A stretch of DNA of 64,000 nucleotides from positions 61,530,167 to 61,594,166 of the forward strand of contig CM037870.1 in NCBI GenBank assembly GCA_021292105.1. The letters are read 5' to 3'. How positions within the stretch are numbered: the stretch's first letter is position 1; every line of letters starts with the position of its first letter. Under the pieces are notes generated by a model, which worked only from the letters and a program-made list of their open reading frames with translations, had not been told where the DNA came from and did not search any database. The translations under genes and the position numbers were made by a program. Source of the stretch: Anadara kagoshimensis (Eukaryota; Mollusca; Bivalvia; Arcoida; Arcidae). Of this stretch, positions 27,005-40,400 are shown piece after piece.

Positions 27005-30000
27005 GAATTATAATTTCAACTGAGAAAATTTATTGACATTGAAAATTGGGACGGTTTTCCCGAAACACCTTTGACTTTTATTACATAGCATCGCATACAA
27101 GTAAGATTTGAGTGACAGCCTGTTTCAAACATCTTGCATTCGGTAACTTTTAATAACATTCCTTCGTTCGCTTTAACTCATCATATTTGTCACCATTTAA
27201 GAAATTTGAGACAGTCCATAATACTTCGCAAGTTCATAAAGACATTGGAAAAATATCTTATTTTTTATATTTACAATATTAATAAAAATACATTTATTGC
27301 CGTCTCACATTCCCCATGTTAATTTGAAAACAATTTTGAAATGCGCTGTTGCTGCACCTTTTCGTAAAAATTGGTCGTCTCCTGTCAGTCAACGAGCCTT
27401 GGCATTTGACATCTGACGTCATCACGTCAGCGCGTGGAGCAATGTCTTTATGGAGTTGCAAAGTATAGTCGATGTCAAATACTTTATTGAAGCAAAGATA
27501 TTGTATATAAGAAAACCTCTGGTTTTTATAGGTGCATCCTGGTGTTTTGACTATGACTTCCGATGGTAAAACACTACTTCCGGTTGCAAAACACAAAACT
27601 TAAATATATGTTAAGCATATGTCGTATAACACTTTTAGAATGAATTAGTTATGTGTTTGCAAAGGCAGGAATCAAACGTTACTGAAGGTATAAAATTAAT
27701 AAAAGTGAAACTTTAAAAATATTAATTCTGTTTGCAGTTTTCTGAAGTGGAAAAAGTCTGAATTCTGTCGTAAAGACGAAATGTAGACGATTTGACCGAC
27801 ATAGGATTCACCCGAATTCCATATCATTGACAAAAAATTCTTTTAAGTCCATAAAACAGCAAGATCTTTAAAATGAAAGATTAAAGTTATTTTACCAATC
27901 AAAGTTCATTCACTTCAGTCACACGCAATGTTCTTAACGACGCGTAATTTTTTGTTAGGTTGGCCACGCGGAATAATGCTTTTTCAACAAGGTGCATCCT
28001 ATAGACCCCACTTGATGATTTTCAGACTCTTTAAAATACGATTTATTTTACATATTGGATACATGCTAAGTTTTAACTTTTTAATGATCAGACCGGTATC
28101 ATCATATGCAGTGAATAAAGCCATCCCGTCTCACACAGAACCATTATCAAACAGAAGGTTCAAATCCATAATGAACATTAAACGTGTTTTGCACGTAAAA
28201 CTTGGTTCCCAAGTAATTCTATGTTGTGAGCTTTGATGATATTGTTTACGCTCGGTTTGTATACCAGGTTAGACAAAATTATACAACTTGTAAGATGTAA
28301 ATCATCTAAGGAAAAGAAACAGGTCGTGCGGGTACGATTGTCACCATTGGTTTATTGTGTCAAATATCCTAAATTAGATGAAGCGTATGTTCATTTAATA
28401 GATAAAACACAAACACAAACTTACCGCCCCAATTTCAATCGAAAAGGCGCACTTCCATCAGAGAAGTGAGACCGGTTGTACTGGAGGAGTAAGCATCTCC
28501 TGTGTAGATAGCTACACCTGCCACGTGTGAAATCAAAATAGTGAATACAAATAGTATGAAATAAAATAACAAGACCCATAATGAAAATGACAAGATTTTT
28601 CGCATTCATTTTATTTATGTTTCTGCTGTTCCATGTTATTTTGACAGTTATTAGTAACCATCAAAATTAGGCACACTTTTATCTTTGCCTCTTTTAGTTC
28701 GTGTGATAGATGCTATAGTCCGTTACTTCTATTTTATATGCGTTTTATCAAATTATCTGGGCCCTACCATCTTGTTCTTCATTCATGTCGCCCAAATCGA
28801 GACTATGTTTTCTTGTCAAGATTGCACTGTTCTCTGATTGTTTTAAAGAATCGAGAACACATACTTCAGGTCCCAGTTTTACAATCATTTCTTAGCTAAG
28901 ATTTTCCGTAACTTAAATTTGGTTATCTATTTTCGGAACTACTGATGAACGTTAACATTTTTGTCAAAACTAAATGCAAATGTTTAAATCTAGAAGTAAT
29001 CCTAAATTCCTGAATATCTTAAAAATCAAAAAAATTATAAAGATTTGAAATTTTGCCAGATTTAAGTTAAGAAAAATCTTAGCTAAGGAATGAAACTGGG
29101 ACCTGGAGTTTAAAAAATCTCGAGAAAAAACAAACGCAAAAATCACGTTTCAAAACAGATTTCTCGATAACGTCCCATGTCATTTTATTTTTTGTAGTAA
29201 TTTTAAGCCTTTTTATGTTGTCCATTCATTGGTTAGAGATTTTATTTAGTTAAGATCAGAAAAATTAAAAAAAAAAAATTAAAAAACGTTTCTAGAACAT
29301 TGACCTTTGACGATTGCCACTGTAATACAATCCATATTAATATATTTGTCTGAGGTTTATATTACAATATCATGTTACATATTATACCAGTTTTAATTTT
29401 ACGGTACTAGATCTAGAGACGGCCGTTTTGGAATATAATTCCTCATCAGTAGTGCTTGGACCAAAATTGTAATACCAATTTTTCCTTCAAGATTTTTAAA
29501 AGATACCAAAAGGAACAAAATATATGTGTCAAATAACAAATTCCATTCATAGAATTTAAATAATGCATATTTGAGTATTTGAAGATATGGTCTTAATGTA
29601 TATGAAACAAAGTTGCTGTTTTTTAAATTTAAAAACGCTCAGATGTAGCAGAATGTTTTCAACAATTTAATTTTGTAAACTTCAGTCTGTATAATGATAT
29701 GGTCACTTTAAGGCATGTATGTTAATTTAAAACACATGTATATATGTTATGAGCATTTCCATGGTTTCAGATTCAAGTGTAAAAGGGACTAGCTACTGGT
29801 TTCCAATTCTAAGCATACGCCTCAACAAATGCTTTTGGAACTGTGGCCAACTAAACGGACAACTGCAATAAAATTTATGTTAGTAAAATTCTGCTCTGAT
29901 GCTTGGTCATTAAATTTTGTTGTTCTTCTCTATTGTTATATTACTGACGGTGGAAAGTGAGTTTTAGTCCTATAAACACCATTGATAAATTGGTTTTATT

Positions 30001-33000
30001 CAATTGTCACGTTCTCATGAAGTGAACGCCTTACATAAAAATACAGTACAGAGCTGTTGAAAGTTTAACACTTAGCTAACGAATAAGTGCAGATTAGGCA
30101 GCTCATCTTGGTTTCATCTCGACAGCTATCTTACACCTGTTAAGATATCGGAAGCTTCTCGGTAACTACCTAGTCCTTGTCTCGGTTTCATTTCGACAGC
30201 TATCTTACACCTAGTAAGATATCGGAAGCTTTTGGTAACTAGCTATTGCTTATCTCGGTTTCATCTCGACAGCTATCTTACAGCTGGTAAGATATCGGAA
30301 GCTTTTGGTAACTAGCTATTCCTTATCTCGGTTTCATCTCGACAGCTATCTTACAGCTGGTAAGATATCGGAAGCTTTTGGTAACTAGCTATTCCTTATC
30401 TCGGTTTCATCTCGACAGCTATCTTACAGCTGGTAAGATATCGGAAGCTTTTGGTAACTAGCTATTCCTTATCTCGGTTTCATCTCGACAGCTATCTTAC
30501 AGCTGGTAAGATATCGGAAGCTTTTGGTAACTAGCTATTCCTTATCTCGGTTTCATCTCGACAGCTATCTTACAGCTGGTAAGATATCGGAAGCTTTTTC
30601 TTGGTAACTATCTATTCCTTATCTCGGTTTCATCTCGACAGCTATCTTACAGCTGGTAAGATGTCGGAAGCTTTTTCTTGGTAACTATCTATTCCTTATC
30701 TCGGTTTCATCTCGACAGCTATCTTACACCTGGTAAGATATCGGAAGCTTTTTCTTGGTAACTATCTATTCCTTATCTCGGTTTCATCTCGACAGCTATC
30801 TTACAGCTGGTAAGATATCGGAGGCTTTTTCTTGGTAACTAGGTATTCCTTATCTTGGTTTCATCTCGACAGCTATCTTACAGCTGGTAAGATATCGGAA
30901 GCTTTTCGGTAAATAGGTATTCCTTATCTTGGTTTCATCTCGACAGCTATCTTACAGCTGGTAAGATATCGGAAGCGTTTGGTAACTAGCTATTCCTTAT
31001 CTCGGCTACTCGACATCAAAGCTTCGATTTCTTTAAGAAAACTCTGTTAAATTTTCGACTAGACTGTACTGTTAGTTTACTTAAGTAATAAAAACTAAAT
31101 TAAACTTTGAGGAATCACACACGATAACTGACCTTTACCCACCTTTAGTTACTGCAGATCAATAGGTCATTTGTAAAGTAGTTTTTAAATAAAAAGCTTA
31201 CTAATTTTTAACTATAAACTATTAACTAAAAAACTGTCTGCAAAAAAGGCTTTAAAAATAGCTGTATGTCATCCTATGTAATACATATAGAAAATGATAG
31301 ACAAACACCTACCAGACCTGTGGAAATACTCAAAACTTTCAGTTAAAGATATTACTCGTGGTGTATCCAAATGCAGGTACGTCGGTCCAATATAACACCA
31401 TTCAACAGAAATGTTCACCTAATCCATTCTGGACAGTTTCTAGTGTGAGAAAGTTTGTCAGTTTGCTTACAGAAGGCCGATATTTTTATCCGGGCACTCT
31501 AGTTTCTTCCACCATCACTGAACTGACCGCCTTGATATTAGTGAAAGAACTTTGACTGATGTGTAAAAACATCCTTACTCAACCAAACTCATCTGACAAA
31601 TTATAAATATCTTAAATATAAAGCACACTTTTGTCATTGGAATTAACATTCTTACATCATACAGTTAAGTCTCTTTGTAACAAATGCCAAATGTCAACTT
31701 ACTTCTTTACAGCCAAAAGCCGTTATAGGCATTTCAAACTGCACGATAACCCCATGTTTGGTTGGTTGGTTGTTGCCTAACGTCGCATCAGCAATTTTTC
31801 AGCTATTTGCGATGAGAACTATTTTATCATCTCTATGGATTAATCTATGAACAAGTTCGTGTATGCATGTAAAGTGCGAGTGTGTTTTACTAGACCCAAA
31901 GCGATTTTAACACGCTTCCTCACCGAGTCAGTGCGCCGCAGACAAGCGTACCACTCCCCCAGTCACATTATACTGATACCAGGTGAACCAGTAAATTAAA
32001 GGCCAACGGCAAGGACCCTTTGTTTGGTTAAATCTTTATAACTCTGAAGTTATTAACAAGGTCTACGGTACCAATTTAACTATCAAATAGTGCTAACAAT
32101 TAAACTGTGAACTAAACTAAAGTGGGAAAAAATCTTTGACTGGGGCGTAAAAATTCATGATTGTTCCATCCAACCTTTATGTCGATGCTTAAGGGTCATC
32201 TAAGTAGGGAAATTCAAGTGAAAACCATTTGGTTGAAAAACGTGAAAGATGGGTACCCTTATGAAATTACCTACACAGGTGTGAAGATTTATAAAGCAGG
32301 AATGCTTTAAGAATTTTTAAAATATTTGTTGCGTTTTTTATAGAAATTGTGCAAAAATACACGTTTTGGGGAAAATTCACCTTGTATAGCGAATTAATTT
32401 AAAAAACGAAAAGATATTAATATATTCAACGTCATAGAGCAGTGCATATGGACTAGAGTTTGTTAAAGAAATACGAGGTTTTTTGAAAACTCGACAATTT
32501 ACGGTTGAGGTTTTCTCCTTGAGGTACATTACACAAAAAAAAACATAGTTTTAATAAAACTTTGAACTGGACGAAAGTGAAAAAAATGACTGGGACGTAA
32601 ATATTCATTATTGTTCCAATTCAAACTTTATGTCGATGTTTAATGACGGCTCTGATATCTTGCAAGGTTTGTTCTATATGTAAATCCGTATTGACATTTA
32701 ATGAGAAAACACCTAGTTTCCATACACCTTAAAGCTTTAATGACGAAAATACCCTAGTTTTATGATGACCGTAAAGGCATCATAAATATTTTATGAAATT
32801 AAACCATTGGGGACTTTTTACATCGTTATACAAAATCTCAAACTTCTATATACATTAGTTATTTACTTCGTTTTAACACTTAACGCCTCATTAAAAATGA
32901 AGTAATGTGCGTCTTATAAATATGCTGTATGCTGCTTTGCGTTGGATCGCATAATACTTCATTTTTTTCAAATTTGTGTAAACGAGTCATGATTTTTATC

Positions 33001-36000
33001 TTTTGAATTTATATTGAAATTTTAATGAATTAAAATCCAATACTAGTATCCGAAAATATGAGCTCTGGATTAATATTCATGATGCTCTGATTTATTATGC
33101 TCTTCATTTTGTCCTAATGGAAACTCGAGATGTAATATACCGTCTTATGTGACCTCTTACCTGTGTTACTAAACAAGTAAACAGAAGTAAAACACGTTAA
33201 GTTAAAACAACATGACTGATCCAAAACAAAAACTGTTTTGTTTGCAATACCAATTTTATAATTTAAATTTTTGTCGCGTATAGGTCAGTTTGTGGGCGAA
33301 TACATTGCGACAGAATACGTTGTCGCAAATCAGATTTGGATTTCTCATGATTGTGGAGCTCTATGCGTCAATGCGATACATTACATTCAAAACCGATGTC
33401 TGTCGTTGGATAGAGCTCCCAGTAGCTCTATTCGTAGAGCTCCATCTGCTAAGGCCCGACGAGTTTGCCCCTGAGAGAAGAATCGAGGTGTTACTATTTA
33501 GCTTTATTATATAATGTCCATTTGCTTTATCTGATTCTGTGAAATCATTTACTTATGTGATGTCCAATTTTCGTGGATGTATCAATTATATTCCTTGTGG
33601 TGATAATTTTGTGGTTTGTGGATAATGTTTAAGGTTATTTTCTTATATATAATATTCCCTTGATATATACATTCATAAACATATCTTTTCCAGATTTAAG
33701 AAAACAGGTATATGTGGTGGAAGAACTCAATTAGAGAGAATACTGTTATTTTTGGTATTTGTGCTTCTTGTTGCTGTGATTATTATAGCTATAGTATTTG
33801 CTACCAATGTCAAGGACACTGACTCGAGTTCAGGTGCTTCTGCATCCACAGGTATATAACAATACTTTATTATATTTATACAGTTACAAAAAAGAAACAT
33901 AGCATACAAATAAGCAATCAAAATTAAATTCAAAATTATAATGAAACAAATTTGTAAAACACCAGTAATGTACAGTGCATGATTAAGGATACTTGGTACA
34001 CTTCAGCATTTTTCATTAACAAGGCTGATAGATCTTTTTAAATATAGTGTTTAACTCTAGAATCCATTTTTGGTAAAATGTATATATATCATAGGAGATC
34101 ACATTGATCTATCCATTTCTCTTGACCCGTCAAAATAGTCCAAAGATCCGTTAGCTAATGATAACTATGGAACCTGTGGAAAAGAAATTTTTTCTTCAAA
34201 ATTTAGAAACAGTATTTCGCAATACTATTTCGTGTATTCGCAATAGTTATATGTTATTTTCGCACTAGTTATTCAGATTTACTTTCAAAATAGTATTTCT
34301 AAAATACAGGCTTCGTATTTTAAAATTTTTTAAGTAAAATAGAACATAACAAAATGTCCAAAATAAGCAGACGACAGGAAGTGCTAAATCAAAGGGAGTT
34401 AACTTTCATTACAGAAATATCCATATGGCCATTTATTTTAAGGATCTAAACCCGTTTGATTGTTGCTTAAGTTTTTAGTTGGCGCCTTTATTAATTGAAT
34501 AATTGCAAAAATATCATTTTTGAAAAAAAATCCCAATAATTATGAGGACAACTGTTCTAGAGTGTCAAAGACACTAGTCCAAGTCCAGTAGGTAGTTATA
34601 TAGCATAGGGGATCAGAATAGGTCTCCGTCGTCGAAGATTTGCCACAATTTAACAGTTAATTCCAAGTGTTCCTTTTGCGAACGATCATGGTTAAAGAAA
34701 ACTAGATTGAACAGGTGACATCTGATCAAAAATATCAATTGGGACTATAGCTATTTTGTAGAGTTTGCACATATAACGTTTCATACGCCGTTATGGAACT
34801 ATTTATATTTTCACAGTTCACAAATAAATAAATACATAAAATTATCGTAAAGATGAAGTTCATATTGAGGGTGATACTTAGTTTGTAAATATACATGGTT
34901 TATTACCGATAATCAACCGTTTATTGTGTCTGGGAATACCGTTTTACAACCGTTCAAATTTCCGTGACCGTTTATGCATTTATGTAAGCAATAATGCAAA
35001 CGTTCTATTGTCAATTGTAGTACCATCTTAATACACTGACATATCTGAAATAAACCGAGATCACAAACATAACAAACAACCGATATTTTTCTCACGACAA
35101 TTTTTGAAAATCTTCCAAAATAAATTTTATAGATTTATTTTATAATGCTGCTCATCTCTGGGTGATTTATATAAGATTTTTCGGGAGCAGCAATGTGAGG
35201 TACAAAGTAAACACTTATATGGATTTATAACATGTGTTTAGGAATACTTCACTGCTTTAATGAGGGTTCAATGACAATATACATTATGATGTTTATGGTA
35301 CGTATTTACTGTACATCTATATTGAATACATTCTAGTTCTTAACCCCCTCCATCTTTATCTGAAGTACTAAGTTATAAAGTGTAGTACCGTAATAGAATA
35401 CTTACTTACATACACTCTATTTAGACATCATTTCTAAATCTGCTGTTATCATGACTAAATGGGGTCCGCCATTGTACCACGTGACCAGTACCACGTAACG
35501 TCTGTGTGAATTCTCAATCGCACACCATATTTCAAAATTTGCGGTTATGCTGACTTATGTAAAATAACGGTGTCCACCCGTGTACAACATGATCAATTCC
35601 ACTTAACGCCCGTGTTGAACAATACTCAGTCACGTACTCTATGTCTAAATCTGGTAGTAAAATAACGGACCCACCCGTATACCACTTGATCAATCTGTTT
35701 GGAGCATCATGGGAACTTTTAGGTCGAAAATTCACAGTTTAATGTCTTAATCATAAGAAAACACCAACTTATGCAATTCCATATTAAGTGGAAATATTTG
35801 TTCCGCAAAACCTTATGTAGTATCACGTGGTATGCTAACGAAAACAAATACAGGGATTAATTGATTGATCGTTCAGCGCCATGCCTACCTTGACATCGGG
35901 TATCGGTTTTTAACCCGTTTCCGAAGGACCCAGTGACTTTAATTTTAAAGGTTCTTGGCGAAATGACAGTCTCTACCTGTTTTCAAGTCTTGATTAGATC

Positions 36001-37424
36001 CGCTTATGATTCTTACCCCGTCAACTGAGCTACAATTGCGGCTAAATATAGTTGCTATACATAGACGATTTCATTATTTTTGCACTCATTTTCAAAACTA
36101 TTGTCTATTTATGTAGATATATATTGTTTGACTGACAAATAAAAGAACAGTCTTTTCTCGGTCTTGATCAAAATAACGATTATTAAAATTGCTTTGTGAC
36201 ATTGTTAAACGTATGTCTAATCACGCCACTAAAGTCTGTTTACAACCAATTAGTCTTTTGGTTTTTGTACCTTTTCATGTGGTTAACGTGTGAATAAAAA
36301 TCATAACTTTTTGCATCGTGAAAACAAGCCTATGCCGTAATGTGGCCTGTTGTAACCGGTGTCTAATCTACTCTCTTGACTTCTAAAACTTTTTAATATC
36401 GCCTTCTATATCGCTATGTAAATTGTTTTAGCGCCATTTTCCAAACTTTTGCGGCGATACCAAAAACAGGAGTGAGAGGGTTTTTCATATGCTAATCAGT
36501 TTCTGTTACGGGTCATTAACACAATCTTAGCTTCTTCGACTCTACGAAGAAAGTCACTCCCACAGTCCCAACCGCGTGTATATTAATATCACCATCCGTT
36601 TTCCTGAAACTCTTTTTAAGTGAATGTCTCTAAAAATCTGCACAGTTGTTGATTTATCGTTATTATTTAATAATAATAATAATAATATTTTCTGCTACAA
36701 CGATCAGAAATATTTGTTAACATACGTCCTCTAATTATGGCTAAAGGCAAAGTTGACCGACTTTTACAACATGTACACGTGTACACCTGATCATGAATGC
36801 GGTAGTTCTTGCCAACCACCAAGTAGATTAGAAAAAGTTCTTGCAGTCTTACTAATTATCTGTACACACAATTTATAAGTTTAATTAGTTACCATAATTT
36901 ACCATTTCTTACATATTAGAATTTTACTTTTCAAAAAAGTATCAAGTTTCCCTTGATCTAATAATCATTGAAATGGGGGAAAATAAAAATCAAAACAATT
37001 TATTAATAATTTAATTAAATATTTCGAAAAGGGAAAACCGTGAACACGTTACTGTAATGAATTTAGACTTCCCGGGTGGCATTTCTTTTATTAGAATCTA
37101 TAGTTATCTTCATTCAACGTTTTAAGTTTGTCAAGGTTAAGTATGACCGTTCTTAAATGAATTTCAGTAAGAATTATGGTACAGAGAGAGAGAGAGAGAG
37201 AGAGAGGTTGTCTCAAATATGATTTGCATGTGAATTGTTTTAAGTTTTTCAGGGTTAAGTATGACCGTTCTTAAATAAATTTCAGTAAGAATTATGGTAC
37301 AGAGAGAGAGAGAGAGAGAGAGAAGACGTTGTCTCAAATATGATTTGCATGTGAATTGTTTTAAGTTTTTCAGGGTTAAGTATGACCGTTCTTAAATGAA
37401 TTTCAGTAAGAATTATGGTACAAC

Positions 37425-37455
<31 letters not shown>

Positions 37456-40400
37456 AGAGAGAGAGCGTTGTCTCAAATAATGATTTGCGCATGAATTGTG
37501 GCAAGAATGCTATTTAGCAAAAAATCTTTTGTAAACAATTTTTTTTGTACATGACATACTCGTAGGCGCAGCATTATAACACCATATGTATATTGATAAC
37601 TATTGATAAATTTAAACAATTTTGAGTAATTTTATAAACAAATTTATGAAAACAGTATCCATCCTTGTCAATCATGTGTAGTGTTGCGTGTCAACATTGT
37701 CGATAGGTATTTCTTATGCAAATTAGCTCAGTATTTCCCTGTCCAAAATGGTTTCGACCGAAATGTAAGACTTAGACAAAATAGCCGTTGTTCAAAATTG
37801 ACCAAAAATTACGGAGTATGGGGAAAAACTGAGAAAAGTTTAAGAATAGAAATATTAAAAATTAATTACGGCATGAATTGTATAATAAATGTACGATTTT
37901 ACTTTTACAATAAAAAGTTTCGTATTAGAGAATTTTACGAAAAACCGAGATACTAAAGGATTGTAAATGGACTTTAGTTCTTGTACCCGGAATTCACAAG
38001 TTCACGTTGGTCGTATGGCGAGACATGTATATATCCTATTGAGGTTTACTTATTTGTTTTTATAGCATTTTTATTGTCAATCATGTGTTTTATTATAAAA
38101 ATATCTATAATTTGTTTCAGGTTTGGAAGATATTTGTATGACAGAAGAATGTACATCAACAGGTAATAAAAACAAAAGTGCTCTCTGTGTCTTACTGGTA
38201 AGGTTTTGCCAAATCATTCGTTGAATACAGAAGAAAATCATCAGGAAAACGGGAATGATACCTTGATAAATTTTGATTTTTTATGATCGGGATGCCCCAA
38301 ATAGTGTTTTGACTACACCATCGCAAAATTACTGCTGTGTCATTTCAAAGTCGGAGATATTGTGATCGTTCGTCCCTTTTTGTCTGTCTTCCTTGTCATG
38401 TTTGGCTCATGTGTTATTTACTTATTCTAAGTTGCGTCGGCTTATGCCAAATACACGCGTTTTACTTGCAACAAATGTATTTCTAAACACAACTCGGATA
38501 TATATATATATCCTAATAGCAATGTAGGTTTATGCATAACTATTATCTCAACAAATAAATGAGTCTGCTGTACAAATATTCGTTATATGGCAAAAGATTT
38601 AATATGATTCCATTCAGGGTGTTTCGTTGCTTAGTTACGAAGGGGTTTATGAACTTGCGTACCATGTGAACATAAAACAATAACATTTAAAAACATTTAC
38701 GTCCCAATTTTACTGGAAAACATCAACTGATGCTATTCTACAGCCAATGAAAATAATTGTACAAGGCGTATCACATGGTACTCCTACAAACCCTAATTTA
38801 GGCCTAAAGAGACCTTTTTTGTTATTTTCAGCTGCTAGAGTTCTTGCCGATATCGACACAACGGTTAATCCATGTGATAATTTCTACGAATTCTCTTGTG
38901 GAAAATGGATAAAGAAGGCGATTATACCTGAAGATAGGTCCAGTATTAACAAGTTCGGCGAACTTAGAGACGATGTAGATGCCACTGTTAAATGTAAGAT
39001 ACATTTGTTGTATATGTAACAAAAATATATACATGTATGTCTCCTTTGAAATCTTTCATATTTCTAGACATGGGACATAAATCCACATACCTTCTCAATA
39101 ATCGGAATAACTTACATCAATTTGGCGGTTGTCAAAACTTTTGTTAAATACTAGTATGATGTCTCTGTATCCTGAATACATTTGACGCCAAACTGTTCTA
39201 TGTTCCTTTCATTCTCAATTTTACATTTCACACTTTTACCCTTCTGGAGCACCGGACCTCAGTTCTGGAAGTTAATGTATTTAACTTTTATTTTTCTTTT
39301 GCGCTCTTTTGCAATAGTGATATGGACATGGATGTGGTTTGTTTGTTTGTTTGTTTTTGATACAATAATAGAGGTCGTAAGCCTCGTTTGTTATCTTTCT
39401 GCTCGGGTGAATGTGAATACGAAAATCGTATACTTTCTCCAGAATCAGGGTAATTAATATTGTTATCCTGCAAAACACTTTCTAGGATATTTATTTAAAG
39501 AAGAAATGTAAGCAAATAAATTATGTAGAACATGTTTTAAACTGTTTTATCATTCTCTTATATTGTGTCATGTTTTGATTTTTTTGGCTGTCCCATATGC
39601 ATTTTTAGTTGCAATTTTTAGCCTTTTCTAATTTTTAAATGTTTTCTTAACATCTGTGTGATTAAACGTTTCAAAAAGAAGCGTTATTAATCTGTTCTAT
39701 ATTCTCAGATTTATTAGAGGAAGAAATAAAACCTGGAGATGTAGAGGCTGTAAACAAAGCTAAAAGATTATACATGTCTTGTATGAACGAAAGTAAGTAT
39801 GGTATTCAGTATTAAGTTGTTGTTTTTTGTCAAGACAGTCTAAAAAGCTTTTGTGTTTGGGCACAAATGAATATATAAGTCTTAAGTTGAGACAATACGG
39901 CAATTAATAGTTTATAGTGGCAGTTTTATTGTTTAAGTTTATTTGCATGTTGTCGAAGTGTTTATCTTGCATTTAGGATTGTGATTTGGACATGGACTGG
40001 TCTGCTTGTGTTTGATATATAGATTTAGGTTTCAAGTTTCTTTATTTCCCTAATTGTATATTACAATATTGCGAATATATATTATATACATGTACCTATA
40101 AATAAAAAGAAAATAAGGTGGTTTAACATTTGAACTCATTAACATACCATACCGCAAGGATGATTGTATATATGTTAGCATGAAGATTGTTGCTATTATG
40201 TCGAATCTGAATGGCGATTGTGTAGACCAGTGCAGGTCAAAGTTAGGTGTTAAAGTTTCACTACTTCAGACTAATTCTGATAATGTTTTGTCTCTATTTT
40301 ATTGTTTATATTCTTCTAGTCAAATATAGAGCTTGGTAATTGACCTACAAGTAGAGCGTAAAATATGCGTGTTTTTAATTTTACCTTATGTTTTTTTTCC

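Noticed and set aside
27294..27596. 100-codon minus-strand open frame in intron 1
   Set aside because: No recognisable domain, no neighbouring splice-linked exons, biased composition not evident; likely chance.
27928..28469. Two adjacent plus-strand open frames (102 and 78 codons)
   Set aside because: No known motif, and they cannot be joined in phase with the peptidase exons.
33271..33514. Open frames just upstream of exon 2, possible alternative first exon
   Set aside because: No donor in a phase that joins exon 2 was found, and the protein has no signal or domain; the exon at 13467 fits better.
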